Shown piece by piece: positions 25,652 to 33,559 of a stretch of DNA of 64,000 nt; within the stretch, counting starts at the first letter, position 1; each line of letters starts with the position of its first letter. The translations under genes and the position numbers were made by a program. The notes under the pieces are model-generated. The model was not told the origin of the DNA. It worked only from the letters and a program-made list of their open reading frames with translations, and made no database searches. The stretch comes from Actinoplanes oblitus. GTDB lineage: Bacteria; Actinomycetota; Actinomycetes; Mycobacteriales; Micromonosporaceae. The stretch is from contig NZ_CP126980.1 of NCBI RefSeq assembly GCF_030252345.1, forward strand, positions 6,401,501-6,465,500, given 5' to 3'.

Positions 25652-26098
25652 TGTCCGCGCTGCCCGCGCTGCCCGCGCTGCCCGCGCTGCCCGCCCTGCC
25701 CGCCCTGTCCGCCCTGTCCGCGCTGCGCGCCCTGCCCGCCCTGTCCGCCCTGCCCGCCCTGTCCGCCCTGTCCGCCCTGTCCGCCCTGTCCGCGCTGCGC
25801 GCCCTGCCCGCCCTGTCCGCCCTGTCCGCCCTGTCCGCCCTGTCCGCGCTGCCCGCGCTGCCCGCCCTGTCCGCCCTGTCCGCCCTGCCCGCCCTGCCCG
25901 CGCTGCGCGCCCTGCCCGCCCTGTCCGCCCTGTCCGCGCTGCCCGCGCTGCCCGCCCTGCCCGCCCTGCCCGCCCTGCCCGCCCTGCCCGCCCTGCCCGC
26001 CCTGTCCGCCCTGTCCGCGCTGCCCGCCCTGTCCGCGCTGCCCGCCCTGCCCGCCCTGTCCGCGCTGCCCGCCCTGCCCGCCCTGTCCGCGCTGCCCC
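25652..26098. repeat. Minisatellite of 9-bp units (about 50 copies)
   Basis: The unit is CTGCCCGCC with a few fixed variants: CTGTCCGCC, CTGCCCGCG, CTGTCCGCG and CTGCGCGCC. Phase is kept throughout. Because 9 is divisible by three, all three frames on each strand stay open across the block (LPALSAL-type on +, GGQGGQRGQ-type on -), but no start with a ribosome site precedes it. It lies directly after the terminator of the DUF397 gene. The ordered variants point to past amplification by slippage or unequal exchange. Confidence 0.9.
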
Positions 26099-26399
26099 CC
26101 AAGTCCCGAATATCGAGCAACCAGCGCCGGGATACAGCAACGCCCAGCCATAAGGTCCACCTGCTGCCGTGCGGCTGCCAAGAACGCAACCATCCCACCG
26201 GCGCTATTGCGTCAAACCCATCCACGCGAATACGTGCCGGCATCCCGCACTGCCCTCCCACAAGGGGCGCGAGTTCGTCGCGTATTTCCGAGCCCTCCCC
26301 CGCGTGTCGACTCGCCGATTCACACCGCCTAACGCATCCTAGGAACCTAGCTAGACATCCGTTCCCCTTTGACGTGTCGCGAGCGCCAAAGAGATCGAC
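26099..26399. other. Unassigned spacer between two repeat blocks
   Basis: About 300 bp of lower GC content than the flanking repeats. It contains the short inverted pair CCTAGG / CCTAGC region near 26338-26352. No gene was recognised; frames through it are continuations of the minisatellite frame. Confidence 0.35.
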
Positions 26400-26830
26400 G
26401 GCCACCGCCCGCGAACGGTGGCCGTCCTTCAAGGCCGGCGCACCGCGGAGCAGTCGCTGGTCGACGGCGTCCGCTCCGCAGTGCGACGGCCACCCGGAAC
26501 GGCTTCCGTACCGCGAACGGCGGCCGTCCGGAATGGCTTCCGCGCCGCGAGCGGTAGCCGATTGGAACGGGCTTCCGCCCCGCGAGCGGCAGCTGGTCGG
26601 ATCGGCTCCCGCCTCGCGAGCGGTAGCCGATTGGAACGGCCTCCGCCCCGCGAGCGGCAGCTGGCCGGAACGGCTTTCACGAGCGGTGGCCGTCCGGACC
26701 CGCTTCCCGCCACGGGCGGTAGCTGGCCGGAACGGCTTCCGCCCCGCGAGCGGTAGCCGGTGAACGGGTCACCGCCACGCGGGGCGGTGACCGAAAACGG
26801 TCGCCGCGCCGCGAGCGGCGGTTGCTGGAG
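26400..26830. repeat. Degenerate ~34-bp tandem repeat
   Basis: At least eight diverged units contain CGCGAGCGGTAGCCG or CGAGCGGCAGCTGG followed by GGAACGGCTTCCGCC. Lengths vary between about 29 and 35 bp. The block runs up to the ribosome site of the GntR gene, so its promoter probably lies within or before the repeat. Confidence 0.65.
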
Positions 26831-26840
26831 GGGGTCCGTA

Positions 26841-27632
26841 ATGACGATCAATCCGGGCGCTGCCGAGTTCCCGCACCGGCAGATCGCAGCTCAACTACGC
26901 GAACGCGTCCGCCGCGGCGACTGGCAGCCGGGCGAGCGCCTTCCGTCCATCCCGGCCATCGCCGAGACCTTCGGCGTAGCCAAGCAGACGGTGCAACGTG
27001 CCGTCGACCAGCTCCGGGTCGAAGGCGTACTGATCACCAAACCCGGCTCCGGAACCTACGTCCGCGGCACCCGCCGCCGTCTCAACCGCCTCTCCCGCGG
27101 CCGCTACGGTGCCCACCGCGGCTACCACGCCGACCTCGCCGCCCGTTACCGCCAGCAGTTGGTCGGCGTCAGCCGAGAGGCTGCCCCGTCCGAGGTCGCC
27201 GACGCCTTCGGGGTCCGTGACGGCACCGAACTGCTGGTCCGTCGACACATCGTGCGCACCGACGAAGCCACCGTGGAGGTGGGTGCGTCATGGTTCCGGG
27301 TCACCGATGCCAGCGGCACCAGCCTGGAGCGCCCGGAAGCGTTCGGCCGGCCGTTGTATCAGGAGGCCGAGGACGTGCTCGGCCGCCGCTACACTTCGGC
27401 GACAGACACGATCACCGCTCGGCAGCCCAGCCGCGAGGAGGCGGAGATCCTGCAGATCCGCCCGGACACTCCTGTCCTGCACCTCCTTCACGTCGCCTTC
27501 GACGAAACCCGTAAGCCGATCGAAGTCGCTCAAGCCACCTGGCCGGGCCCGATGACCACGCTGACCGAGGAATACCGCATCCCGTCCCCCTCTCCTGACC
27601 CCGACCCTGACCCGGGCCTGGCCCTGGCCTGA
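26841..27632 (+). CDS. GntR-family regulator, HutC/UTRA type
   Basis: A 263-residue regulator. The N-terminal winged helix reads FPHRQIAAQLRERVRRGDWQPGERLPSIPAIAETFGVAKQTVQRAVDQL...GTYV. The C-terminal UTRA ligand domain contains LLVRRHIVRTDEATVEVGASWF, TDTITARQPSREEAEILQI and PVLHLLHVAFDETRKPIEVAQATWPG. UTRA domains bind sugars, amino sugars or other small acids; the ligand here is unknown. The C-terminal tail is a short Pro/Asp repeat (SPDPDPDPDPG). ATG at 26841 follows GGAGGGGG by 6-7 nt. No target transporter or enzyme gene is adjacent. Confidence 0.9.
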   Translation: MTINPGAAEFPHRQIAAQLRERVRRGDWQPGERLPSIPAIAETFGVAKQTVQRAVDQLRVEGVLITKPGSGTYVRGTRRRLNRLSRGRYGAHRGYHADLAARYRQQLVGVSREAAPSEVADAFGVRDGTELLVRRHIVRTDEATVEVGASWFRVTDASGTSLERPEAFGRPLYQEAEDVLGRRYTSATDTITARQPSREEAEILQIRPDTPVLHLLHVAFDETRKPIEVAQATWPGPMTTLTEEYRIPSPSPDPDPDPGLALA

Positions 27633-27849
27633 CCGCAAACCCGAAATCACCGGTCGTCAGTGGACTCTGCGACGCGCGAGCGTCCCCGGCGATTGCCGCT
27701 ACCGTTTCGACGAGCAAGACGCCCTCCTTCGGCGAAGGTTCGTATCGGCACGCATCAAGGCTCGCCCGACGGCCATGGCCAGAGCATCTCCTGAAAGTTA
27801 TAAAAAGAACCCCTACTTTCGACGGGTGCGGCGGCGTCAGGGCGCGACC

Positions 27850-27855
27850 TAGGCT
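27850..27855 (+). promoter_or_regulatory. -10 box TAGGCT for a leaderless histidine kinase gene
   Basis: TAGGCT is followed by CGCCGC and then ATG at 27862. An AT-rich stretch with inverted arms GAAAGT / ACTTTC at about 27793-27820 lies where an activator or repressor could act. Confidence 0.55.
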
Positions 27856-27861
27856 CGCCGC

Positions 27862-29019
27862 ATGCTCTTCCGTCTGCTGGTTCCCGATCCCGGCAGCCCC
27901 CGGGCCGCCGCTCGGGACCGGCTCGCCGACGTCATAGCGATCGTCGTCGCGCTGCTCTACGGCTCGACGATGATGTTGCTCGGCGACACCCGCCAGCCAG
28001 GTGCCGCGATCCCCTGGCAGCTCGATCTCACGATCGGTGTGGCCGGCGCCGGAGCCCTGCTGGTGCGGCGCCGATGGCCTCTCGCGCTGGTCATCGCGCT
28101 GCTCCCGTTCGGAGCCGTCTCCGTGGCGGTCACCGGGCCGATCCTGGTGGCGCTGTTCAGCGCGGCGATCCGGCTGAGGCTGCCGCTGCTGCTGGGCCTC
28201 GGCGCGGTCAACGTGCTCACCAGCGGCGTCTATTACCTGCTACAGCAGCATCCGGCCTTCGACGTCTGGGTGGATTACCTGGTCCGCTTCCTGGTCACGG
28301 CGGCGGCCCTGGGTTGGGGCCAGTTCGTGCAGGCCTATCGTCGGCTCACCACCTCGCTGCGGGAGCACGCCGCGCGGCTGGAGGCGGAGCAGCACCTGCG
28401 TGAGGAGCAGGCCCGGCTCGCCGAGCGAGCCCGGATCGCCCGCGAGATGCATGACGTGCTGGCCCACCGGATGTCGCTGATCAGCCTGCACGCCGGAGCG
28501 CTCGAGGTGCGTGACACGCTGCGGCCGGAGGAGCTGACGGTCGCGGCGGGCGCGATCCGGACCAGCGCGCACGAGGCCCTCGAGGAGTTGCGGGCGGTGG
28601 TCGGGGTGCCGCGAGGACGCCCCGAGCCACCACAGCCGGGGCTCGCCGACATCGACGACCTGGTGGCGAGCGTGCGGGCGGCCGGGATGGTGGTCGGGTT
28701 CGACAGCGCGGTGCCGGTCGACGGACCACCGGTGGTGCTCGGCCGGACGGCCTATCGGATCGTCCAGGAGGGCCTTACCAACGCCCGCAAGCACGGATCG
28801 GAGCCGACGGCCGCGGTGCGCATGGAAGGCGGCGCAGGCCACGGCCTGCGGATCACCATCAGCAACCCCATTTCCGGTACGCCCATCGCCGCCTCCTCCA
28901 GTGCCGGCCTCGGTCTGGTCGGGATCGGCGAACGGGTAGCGCTGGCTGGTGGCGACTTCCGCTACGGATCCCACGACGGCGTCTTCCGACTAGAGGCGGA
29001 GCTGCCATGGCCGGCATGA
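27862..29019 (+). CDS. Sensor histidine kinase (NarL-partner type, HisKA_3)
   Basis: A 385-residue membrane kinase. About five membrane helices lie between residues 22 and 155. The dimerisation helix has ARIAREMHDVLAHRMSLISLHAGALEV with the phospho-accepting His. The ATPase domain has the N box AYRIVQEGLTNARKHG and G box SAGLGLVGIGERVALAGG. This architecture is typical of actinobacterial two-component systems that respond to cell-envelope or antibiotic signals. It overlaps the start of the next gene, its likely partner, by 13 bp. Confidence 0.9.
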   Translation: MLFRLLVPDPGSPRAAARDRLADVIAIVVALLYGSTMMLLGDTRQPGAAIPWQLDLTIGVAGAGALLVRRRWPLALVIALLPFGAVSVAVTGPILVALFSAAIRLRLPLLLGLGAVNVLTSGVYYLLQQHPAFDVWVDYLVRFLVTAAALGWGQFVQAYRRLTTSLREHAARLEAEQHLREEQARLAERARIAREMHDVLAHRMSLISLHAGALEVRDTLRPEELTVAAGAIRTSAHEALEELRAVVGVPRGRPEPPQPGLADIDDLVASVRAAGMVVGFDSAVPVDGPPVVLGRTAYRIVQEGLTNARKHGSEPTAAVRMEGGAGHGLRITISNPISGTPIAASSSAGLGLVGIGERVALAGGDFRYGSHDGVFRLEAELPWPA

Positions 29020-30077
29020 CCACACACGACGAGGCTCAACTCGCCGACCGAATCAGCACAGCCGGACCCAGCACCCGCGAAGCCGGCAGGTCCAGAGCAA
29101 GCACCGGAGAAGCGAACACCTTGAGGTCCGGCATCGACGAGGCCAACATGACGGGATCTGGTCCCGACGGAACGACCAGGCTTGGACTCAATGGCGAGAC
29201 CAACCCGCCCGCGCCGAACACTGGCGAAGCCAACGCGGCCGAGCCCGAGATCGGCGGTGCCAACGGGCTCGGAGCTGGCAGCAACGGAGCCGGCATGGCT
29301 CTGGGCGACGAGGGGGCGGCCTTGGGCGAGGCGACGGTTGATCGGCCTGTCCGGCTGGCGATTGTGGATGACGATCCGCTGGTGCGGGCCGGATTGCGCA
29401 TCCTGGTGGGCGGGTCGCCGGAGATCGAGGTGGTGGCTGAGGCCGGTGACGGTGACGAGGCGATGCGGGTTGCCGACGCGCACTGGCCGGACGTGATGCT
29501 GATGGACATCCGGATGCCGCGGGTGGACGGGCTGGTCGCTACCCGGCGGATCCGGCAGAGGTCGAAAGCACCGCAGGTGATCGTGCTGACCACGTTCGAC
29601 GCGGACGAGTATGTGCTGGAGGCGCTGCGCGGCGGGGCCAGTGGGTTCCTGCTCAAGGACACGCCGCCGCGGGAGATTCTGGCAGCGGTGCGGACGGTCG
29701 CCGCAGGCAAGGCGATCCTCTCCCCTACGGCGATCCGGCGGTTGATCGACCACGTGGCGGATCCGGCCGCCGGCACTCGCCGGGCACGGGCGCGTACCCG
29801 GCTGGCCGCTCTCAGCGAGCGAGAGACAGAGGTGGGGATGCTGGTCGGGCGCGGCTACTCGAATGCCGAGATCGCCTCCGAGCTGGGCATGGGCATCCCG
29901 ACGGTGAAAGGTCACGTGTCCCGGCTGCTGACCAAGCTCGACCTGAACAACCGGGTCCAGATCGCCCTGCTGGTGCACGACGCGGAACTGCTCGGCGGCG
30001 CGATCGCTGCGACCGACGCCCGATCGACGGTGGCCGGGAGGGGTGTTCAAGGGGCGCGCACAGAGAGCGGTGGCTGA
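29007..30077 (+). CDS. NarL-family response regulator with N-terminal extension
   Basis: Receiver and LuxR-type DNA-binding domain: LAIVDDDPLVRAGLRILV, phospho-acceptor in DVMLMDIRMPRVDG, VIVLTTFDAD, GFLLKDTP, then LSERETEVGMLVGRGYSNAEIASELGMGIPTVKGHVSRLLTKL. If it starts at 29007, about 112 residues of low-complexity sequence with recurring GEAN/DEAN/GGAN motifs precede the receiver. An internal ATG at 29295 has GGAG 5 nt ahead and would leave only 17 residues before the receiver. The early start is coupled to the kinase gene by overlap. Which is used is undecided. Confidence 0.85.
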   Translation: MAGMTTHDEAQLADRISTAGPSTREAGRSRASTGEANTLRSGIDEANMTGSGPDGTTRLGLNGETNPPAPNTGEANAAEPEIGGANGLGAGSNGAGMALGDEGAALGEATVDRPVRLAIVDDDPLVRAGLRILVGGSPEIEVVAEAGDGDEAMRVADAHWPDVMLMDIRMPRVDGLVATRRIRQRSKAPQVIVLTTFDADEYVLEALRGGASGFLLKDTPPREILAAVRTVAAGKAILSPTAIRRLIDHVADPAAGTRRARARTRLAALSERETEVGMLVGRGYSNAEIASELGMGIPTVKGHVSRLLTKLDLNNRVQIALLVHDAELLGGAIAATDARSTVAGRGVQGARTESGG

Positions 30078-30187
30078 CGCGACGGGGTTGACAGCGGGAT
30101 GGAGGCGTGACGGCAGGAACGTTGTTGCAGGCATCTGGCGGGCGGGGCCTAGGATGCCGCTGATCATGGGTGAGACGGGGGAATGAC

Positions 30188-30661
30188 GTGCGGATTCTTG
30201 TCCGGGCCGGTACCGGGTTGCTGATCGCTCTACACCTCGTGGTGACGATCGGGATGATGCTGATCTTCGTGGCCGGGGGTTATCCGTCGGCGGTGCTGGC
30301 CTGGGCGGTGCTGGCGGTGAACTTGGCCGCTTGGGGGTTGCTGGCCTGGCGGCGCACGCGCGGGACCTGGATGGTGTTCCTGGCCCATGTGCTCGCGGTG
30401 CTCCCGATGATCTGGGTGTTCGTGACCGTGTGGAGGGAACCGCAGATCGACGCGAACATCGGAGCCGGGTTCCTCGGCTTCTATCTGCTGGCCTGGGGGC
30501 TGCCCGGCTCGTTGCTGGCCTTCACCGGTTATCTGGGCGACAGCTGGTCGAACTGGTTCCCGCTCATCGCGATGATCACGCCGGTCCTCAACCTGGTGCT
30601 GCACGCCGGCTGGTTGATCCGTCGCCATCGAGCCGTCCCACTGCAACCCGCCGCGGTCTGA
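30188..30661 (+). CDS. Four-helix membrane protein of unknown function
   Basis: A 157-residue hydrophobic protein with four predicted membrane helices: LLIALHLVVTIGMMLIFVAG, SAVLAWAVLAVNLAAWGLLA, TWMVFLAHVLAVLPMIWVFV, and a segment from FLGFYLLAWGLPGSLLAF onward with a last helix MITPVLNLVLHAGWLI. I do not recognise the family. GTG at 30188 follows GGGGGA by 6 nt. A TAGGAT box at 30150-30155 could be its own promoter, so it may be separate from the two-component genes upstream. Confidence 0.75.
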   Translation: MRILVRAGTGLLIALHLVVTIGMMLIFVAGGYPSAVLAWAVLAVNLAAWGLLAWRRTRGTWMVFLAHVLAVLPMIWVFVTVWREPQIDANIGAGFLGFYLLAWGLPGSLLAFTGYLGDSWSNWFPLIAMITPVLNLVLHAGWLIRRHRAVPLQPAAV

Positions 30662-30732
30662 CCCTGCCGGTTCTCTACACCGGTTGCCCCGGGCGAGAAG
30701 CAGTTGCGGACCAGCGGCCGCAGGTGCTGGCG

Positions 30733-30887
30733 GACGATGAGGTCACGGACGCAGGCGCTCGCGGACGACGAGATCACGGACGCAGGCGCTCACGGACGAC
30801 GAGATCACAGGCGCAGGCGCTCACGGACGACGAGATCACAGGCGCAGGCGCTCACGGACGACGAGATCACGGACGTAGGTGCTGGTG
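30733..30887. repeat. 31-bp tandem repeat, five copies
   Basis: Units start at 30733, 30764, 30795, 30826 and 30857. The middle three are near-identical (core GACGACGAGATCAC...GGCGCTCACG); the outer two are more diverged. The block overlaps the 3' end of the TetR gene: its stop codon lies in the last unit. Confidence 0.85.
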
Positions 30888-31439
30888 GACGGCGGCGGTG
30901 GTTCGGGACCTGTCGCCGGTGGCCAGGAGGTCGATCAAGGCGCCGCGGAGGACGGCCAGGAGGCCTGTGCGGCGGGCCAGGGCTTCGGGGGTGTCGCGTT
31001 CGGTGGGGGGCTGGGCGGCGGCGAGCACGTCGAGCCAGTCGGTGACGGTATCGGCCGCGAAGTGGGACCAGGGGCCGTCCGGGTCGACCAGGGAGTGGGC
31101 GTACGCCTCAAGCCACATGATGAGAAGCGGACGGTGCGCCGGGTCGCTCAACCAGGACCAGATGCGTTCGCCGGCGGCCGGCAGGCCGGCCGGAGGTGGG
31201 ACCTGATCGCGGAGATTGCGCAGGAGTTCCAGTTCGTCCTGGCGGGCGCGGGCCAGCAGGGCCCGGACCAGGCCGTCCTTGCTGCCGAAGAGGAAGAGGA
31301 GCACCCGGGGGCTGGAGCCGATCTCGGCGGCGAGCGGGCGCAGCGACAGGTCGGTGAGTCCGTGGCGGCGCACGTAGCCGTAGGCGAGCTCCAGGAGTTC
31401 GGTGTGGCGTGCCGAGGGAGCTGTCGAGGTGTCGGCCAT
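30867..31439 (-). CDS. TetR-family transcriptional regulator
   Basis: A 190-residue repressor. The DNA-binding helices are RHTELLELAYGYVRRHGLTDLSLRPLAAEIGSSPRVLLFLFGSKDGLVRALL. The rest is the helical ligand/dimer domain (ICSWLSDPAHRPLLIMWLEAYAHSLV region and SHFAADTVTDWLDVLAAAQ). The last residues are encoded within the 31-bp repeat. Start ATG at 31439. It diverges from the mini-ORF array and GNAT gene, and a perfect palindrome lies between them, so it probably represses both directions. Confidence 0.88.
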   Translation of the reverse strand: MADTSTAPSARHTELLELAYGYVRRHGLTDLSLRPLAAEIGSSPRVLLFLFGSKDGLVRALLARARQDELELLRNLRDQVPPPAGLPAAGERIWSWLSDPAHRPLLIMWLEAYAHSLVDPDGPWSHFAADTVTDWLDVLAAAQPPTERDTPEALARRTGLLAVLRGALIDLLATGDRSRTTAAVHQHLRP

Positions 31440-31453
31440 CGGGCTAGTATCCG

Positions 31454-31473
31454 ACTGAAACGAGTGTTTCAGT
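31454..31473. promoter_or_regulatory. TetR operator palindrome
   Basis: ACTGAAAC-GAGT-GTTTCAGT is a perfect 8+4+8 palindrome, 15 bp from the TetR start and 15 bp before the first mini-ORF start. Size and placement are typical for a TetR-type operator controlling divergent genes. Confidence 0.8.
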
Positions 31474-31487
31474 GAAAGAGGTGGCGA

Positions 31488-32089
31488 GATGACGCGCGAC
31501 GATCGGCGACCCGGTCCGCCGCAGAACCTCGGCCAGGTCACGGAGGTGGCGAGATGACGCGCCAGGTGACGGAGGTGGCGAGATGACGCGCGACGATCGG
31601 CGAGCCGGCCCGCCGCAGAACCTCGGCCAGGTCACGGAGGTGGCGAGATGACGCGCCAGGTGACGGAGGTGGCGAGATGACGCGCGACGATCGGCGAGCC
31701 GGCCCGCCGCAGAACCTCGGCCAGGTCACGGAGGTGGCGAGATGACGCGCGACGATCGGCGAGCCGGCCCGCCGCAGAACCTCGGCCAGGTCACGGAGGT
31801 GGCGAGATGACGCGCCAGGTGACGGAGGTGGCGAGATGACGCGCGACGATCGGCGAGCCGGCCCGCCGCAGAACCTCGGCCAGGTCACGGAGGTGGCGAG
31901 ATGACGCGCCAGGTGACGGAGGTGGCGAGATGACGCGCCAGGTGACGGAGGTGGCGAGATGACGCGCGACGATCGGCGAGCCGGCCCGCCGCAGAACCTC
32001 GGCCAGGTCACGGAGGTGGCGAGATGGCGCCTGACGATCAAGCGATCCGGCAGACCGGCGGATCTCAGCTGGGCCGCGGAGGTGGCGCG
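31488..32089 (+). repeat. Tandem array of overlapping mini-ORFs leading into the GNAT gene
   Basis: Eleven tandem units plus one diverged unit. Long units (A, 65 bp) start at 31488, 31582, 31676, 31741, 31835 and 31958; short units (B, 29 bp) at 31553, 31647, 31806, 31900 and 31929. B equals A with 36 bp removed. Each unit carries the ribosome site GGAGGT 6-7 nt before an ATG. Each ATG opens a short frame (22 codons for A, beginning MTRDDRR and ending TEVAR; 10 codons for B, MTRQVTEVAR) whose TGA overlaps the next ATG as ATGA. Both unit lengths leave a remainder of two when divided by three, so the overlap is kept at every joint. The 12th, diverged unit (32023-32089) is 1-2 bp longer and is in frame with the GNAT gene. 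No spacers of unique sequence are present, so it is not a CRISPR. Confidence 0.85.
31489..31557 (+). CDS. First mini-ORF of the array (22 codons)
   Basis: ATG at 31489 follows AGAGGTGG; the frame reads MTRDDRRPG... and ends TEVAR, stopping with a TGA that overlaps the ATG of the second unit. It is listed once as a sample; the same frame recurs with one or two changes at 31583, 31677, 31742, 31836 and 31959, and in the short form at 31554, 31648, 31807, 31901 and 31930. The last long frame (31959) reads on for 46 codons and ends at 32099, a few bases inside the GNAT gene. Whether the peptides matter or only the act of translation is not known. Confidence 0.45.
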   Translation: MTRDDRRPGPPQNLGQVTEVAR

Positions 32090-32608
32090 ATGGGCGTGAC
32101 GGTCAGACGGCTCGGCGAGCCTGGGGACCTTGGCTGGGTGGTGCAGGCGCACGGCGAGTTGTATGCGCGCGAGTACGGGTGGGACACCAGTTTCGAGGGG
32201 CTGGTCGCGCGGATCATGGCGGACTTCGCCGCCGGGCATGATCCGGAGCGGGAAGCGGGGTGGATCGCCGAGTTGGACGGGCGGCGAGTCGGGTGCGTGC
32301 TCTGCGTCGCCGGGGACGAGCCGGGGACGGCGGTGCTGCGGGTGCTGCTGGTGCATCCGGAGGGGCGCGGGGTCGGGCTGGGCGGGCGGCTGGTCGACAC
32401 CTGCCTGGAGTTCGCGACGGCGACCGGGTATGAGCGGATGCGACTGTGGACGACGGATCCGCTGGTCGCGGCGCGGCACATCTACCTGCGACGGGGCTTC
32501 CGGCTGATCAGGGAGGAACCGCAGCGCGTCTTCGGGGCGGATCTCGTCGGTCAGACCTATCTGCGCGAGCTCGCCGCGCCGGGACTCGCCCCGGTCGCCT
32601 GCCTGTGA
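32090..32608 (+). CDS. GNAT-family N-acetyltransferase
   Basis: A 172-residue acetyltransferase. Core motifs are AGWIAELDGRRVGCVLCVAG (strands 2-4), RVLLVHPEGRGVGLGGRLVDTCLEFA (acetyl-CoA loop R/Q-x-x-G-x-G/A) and RLWTTDPLVAARHIYLRRGFRL. Some relatives are fused to MarR domains; here it stands alone. The ATG at 32090 follows GGAGGTG by about 5 nt and starts MGVTVRRLGEPGDLGW, the usual beginning. An in-frame start at 32024 would add 22 residues encoded by the last, diverged repeat unit. Its translation is probably coupled to the mini-ORF array upstream, under the TetR operator. Confidence 0.87.
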   Translation: MGVTVRRLGEPGDLGWVVQAHGELYAREYGWDTSFEGLVARIMADFAAGHDPEREAGWIAELDGRRVGCVLCVAGDEPGTAVLRVLLVHPEGRGVGLGGRLVDTCLEFATATGYERMRLWTTDPLVAARHIYLRRGFRLIREEPQRVFGADLVGQTYLRELAAPGLAPVACL

Positions 32609-32650
32609 CAGCGCCGGCCGAGCCCGCGGCGGATCCGGACCGCGGCTACC

Positions 32651-32706
32651 CGAATGCGGCCACCGAATGCGGCCACCCGAACACGGCCACCCGAACACGG
32701 CCACCC
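32651..32706. repeat. 14-bp tandem repeat, four copies
   Basis: Units of the type CGAACACGGCCACC (two with CGAATGCGGCCAC), between the GNAT gene and the convergent secreted-protein gene. The rest of the gap (32609-32822) shows nothing more. Confidence 0.7.
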
Positions 32707-32822
32707 GACGGCCATCCCCCGCGGCGGGCCGGAAACGGCTCAGACCCGAGGAGCCGGTTGGCGCCTCGGGTCTGGAGCGGATGCTGGATCAGCGCGTGAG
32801 CGTGATCCCGGAGGTTCCTATC

Positions 32823-33134
32823 TCAGAAACCGAACCCGCCGTCGGTGAACGGCCCGACGTTCACGTTGAACAGACCGAGCTGGTTGACGCGCGAGTTCGA
32901 GTAGGTGTTGCCGATGCTGTCGTCCCAGCCGCTGCGGTAGCCGCGGTCGCGGACAACGATGACATCGGGCTCGTCGTCGTCGTAGGCGTACGCGTGACCG
33001 TACGAGGAGACGGAAGCGGCGGAGCCGTGGTTGTGCTTGCAGTGGGAGCCGGCCGCGGAGGCGGGGGCGGCCAGCGCAAGGCTCGCGCCGGTAGCCAGGA
33101 ACAGACCGGCAAGGTACAGAGCCGGACGACGCAT
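32823..33134 (-). CDS. Small secreted protein, unknown
   Basis: A 103-residue precursor. MRRPALYLAGLFLATGASLALAAPASAAG is a clear Sec signal peptide with cleavage after ASA. The mature part is about 74 residues: an early His/Cys patch (SHCKHNHG), an acidic turn (YDDDEPDVIVVRD), then SRVNQLGLFNVNVGPFTDGGFGF, a hydrophobic, Asn/Gly-rich end. A single Cys rules out an internal disulfide. The ending resembles surface-active proteins in composition, but I do not recognise a family. ATG at 33134 with AAAGGAAC upstream. Confidence 0.75.
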   Translation of the reverse strand: MRRPALYLAGLFLATGASLALAAPASAAGSHCKHNHGSAASVSSYGHAYAYDDDEPDVIVVRDRGYRSGWDDSIGNTYSNSRVNQLGLFNVNVGPFTDGGFGF

Positions 33135-33559
33135 GATGGTTCCTTTCGGACGTTTGGTTTGACCTCCGAAAGCATGTCGCGGCGGCGAGGCGAATGCACG
33201 TATTTCAGGCAAATACCAGCGCAAAGTGCACTATTTCCGGAAATGGCTGCAGAGCCGGGGAAACCGGGTCTAGGGTCCGTGAGGGGCTCCCACTGCCCGC
33301 GCGGGGAATGCGTTCTCCAGCGGTCCACCAAGCCCGCATTCAAGGGCTACCGAGAACGGCGAAGGCCCGCCCGCAAGGTCGGACGGGCCCCGAGAAGGCA
33401 CCAACCGCGCGCACACACGGCAGCGAAGAAGCGAACCACGCAAGGAATGCGGCCGCCGGCCCCGGAAGGAAAGCAATCCCGGTGGGAGAAACGAGCCGCG
33501 CGACGGGCGCTTCCGGCGAGCCCGGGACGAAGCCGGACCCGCCGAGAACCACCACAGTC
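33135..33559. other. Intergenic region upstream of the secreted-protein gene
   Basis: About 425 bp. Positions 33160-33245 are AT-richer and include the palindrome ATTTCCGGAAAT (33233-33244) and GCAAAGTGCACTA, plausible promoter/operator territory for the secreted-protein gene. From 33250 to 33559 there is no recognised feature; frames there are open by composition only. Confidence 0.4.

Noticed and set aside
25363..26763. Long + strand open frame (LPALSAL repeats) and the matching minus-strand GGQGGQ frame
   Set aside because: Openness comes from a 9-bp repeat in phase; there is no ribosome site, no family, and all three frames are open on both strands.
31488..32022. CRISPR-like look of the regular repeats
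   Set aside because: No unique spacers; the units are contiguous and carry start and stop codons. No cas genes are near.
31538..32704. 388-codon minus-strand frame across the mini-ORF array
   Set aside because: It is antisense to a repeat with ribosome sites and stop/start overlaps on the + strand; its sequence is only repeat translation and no start with a ribosome site exists.
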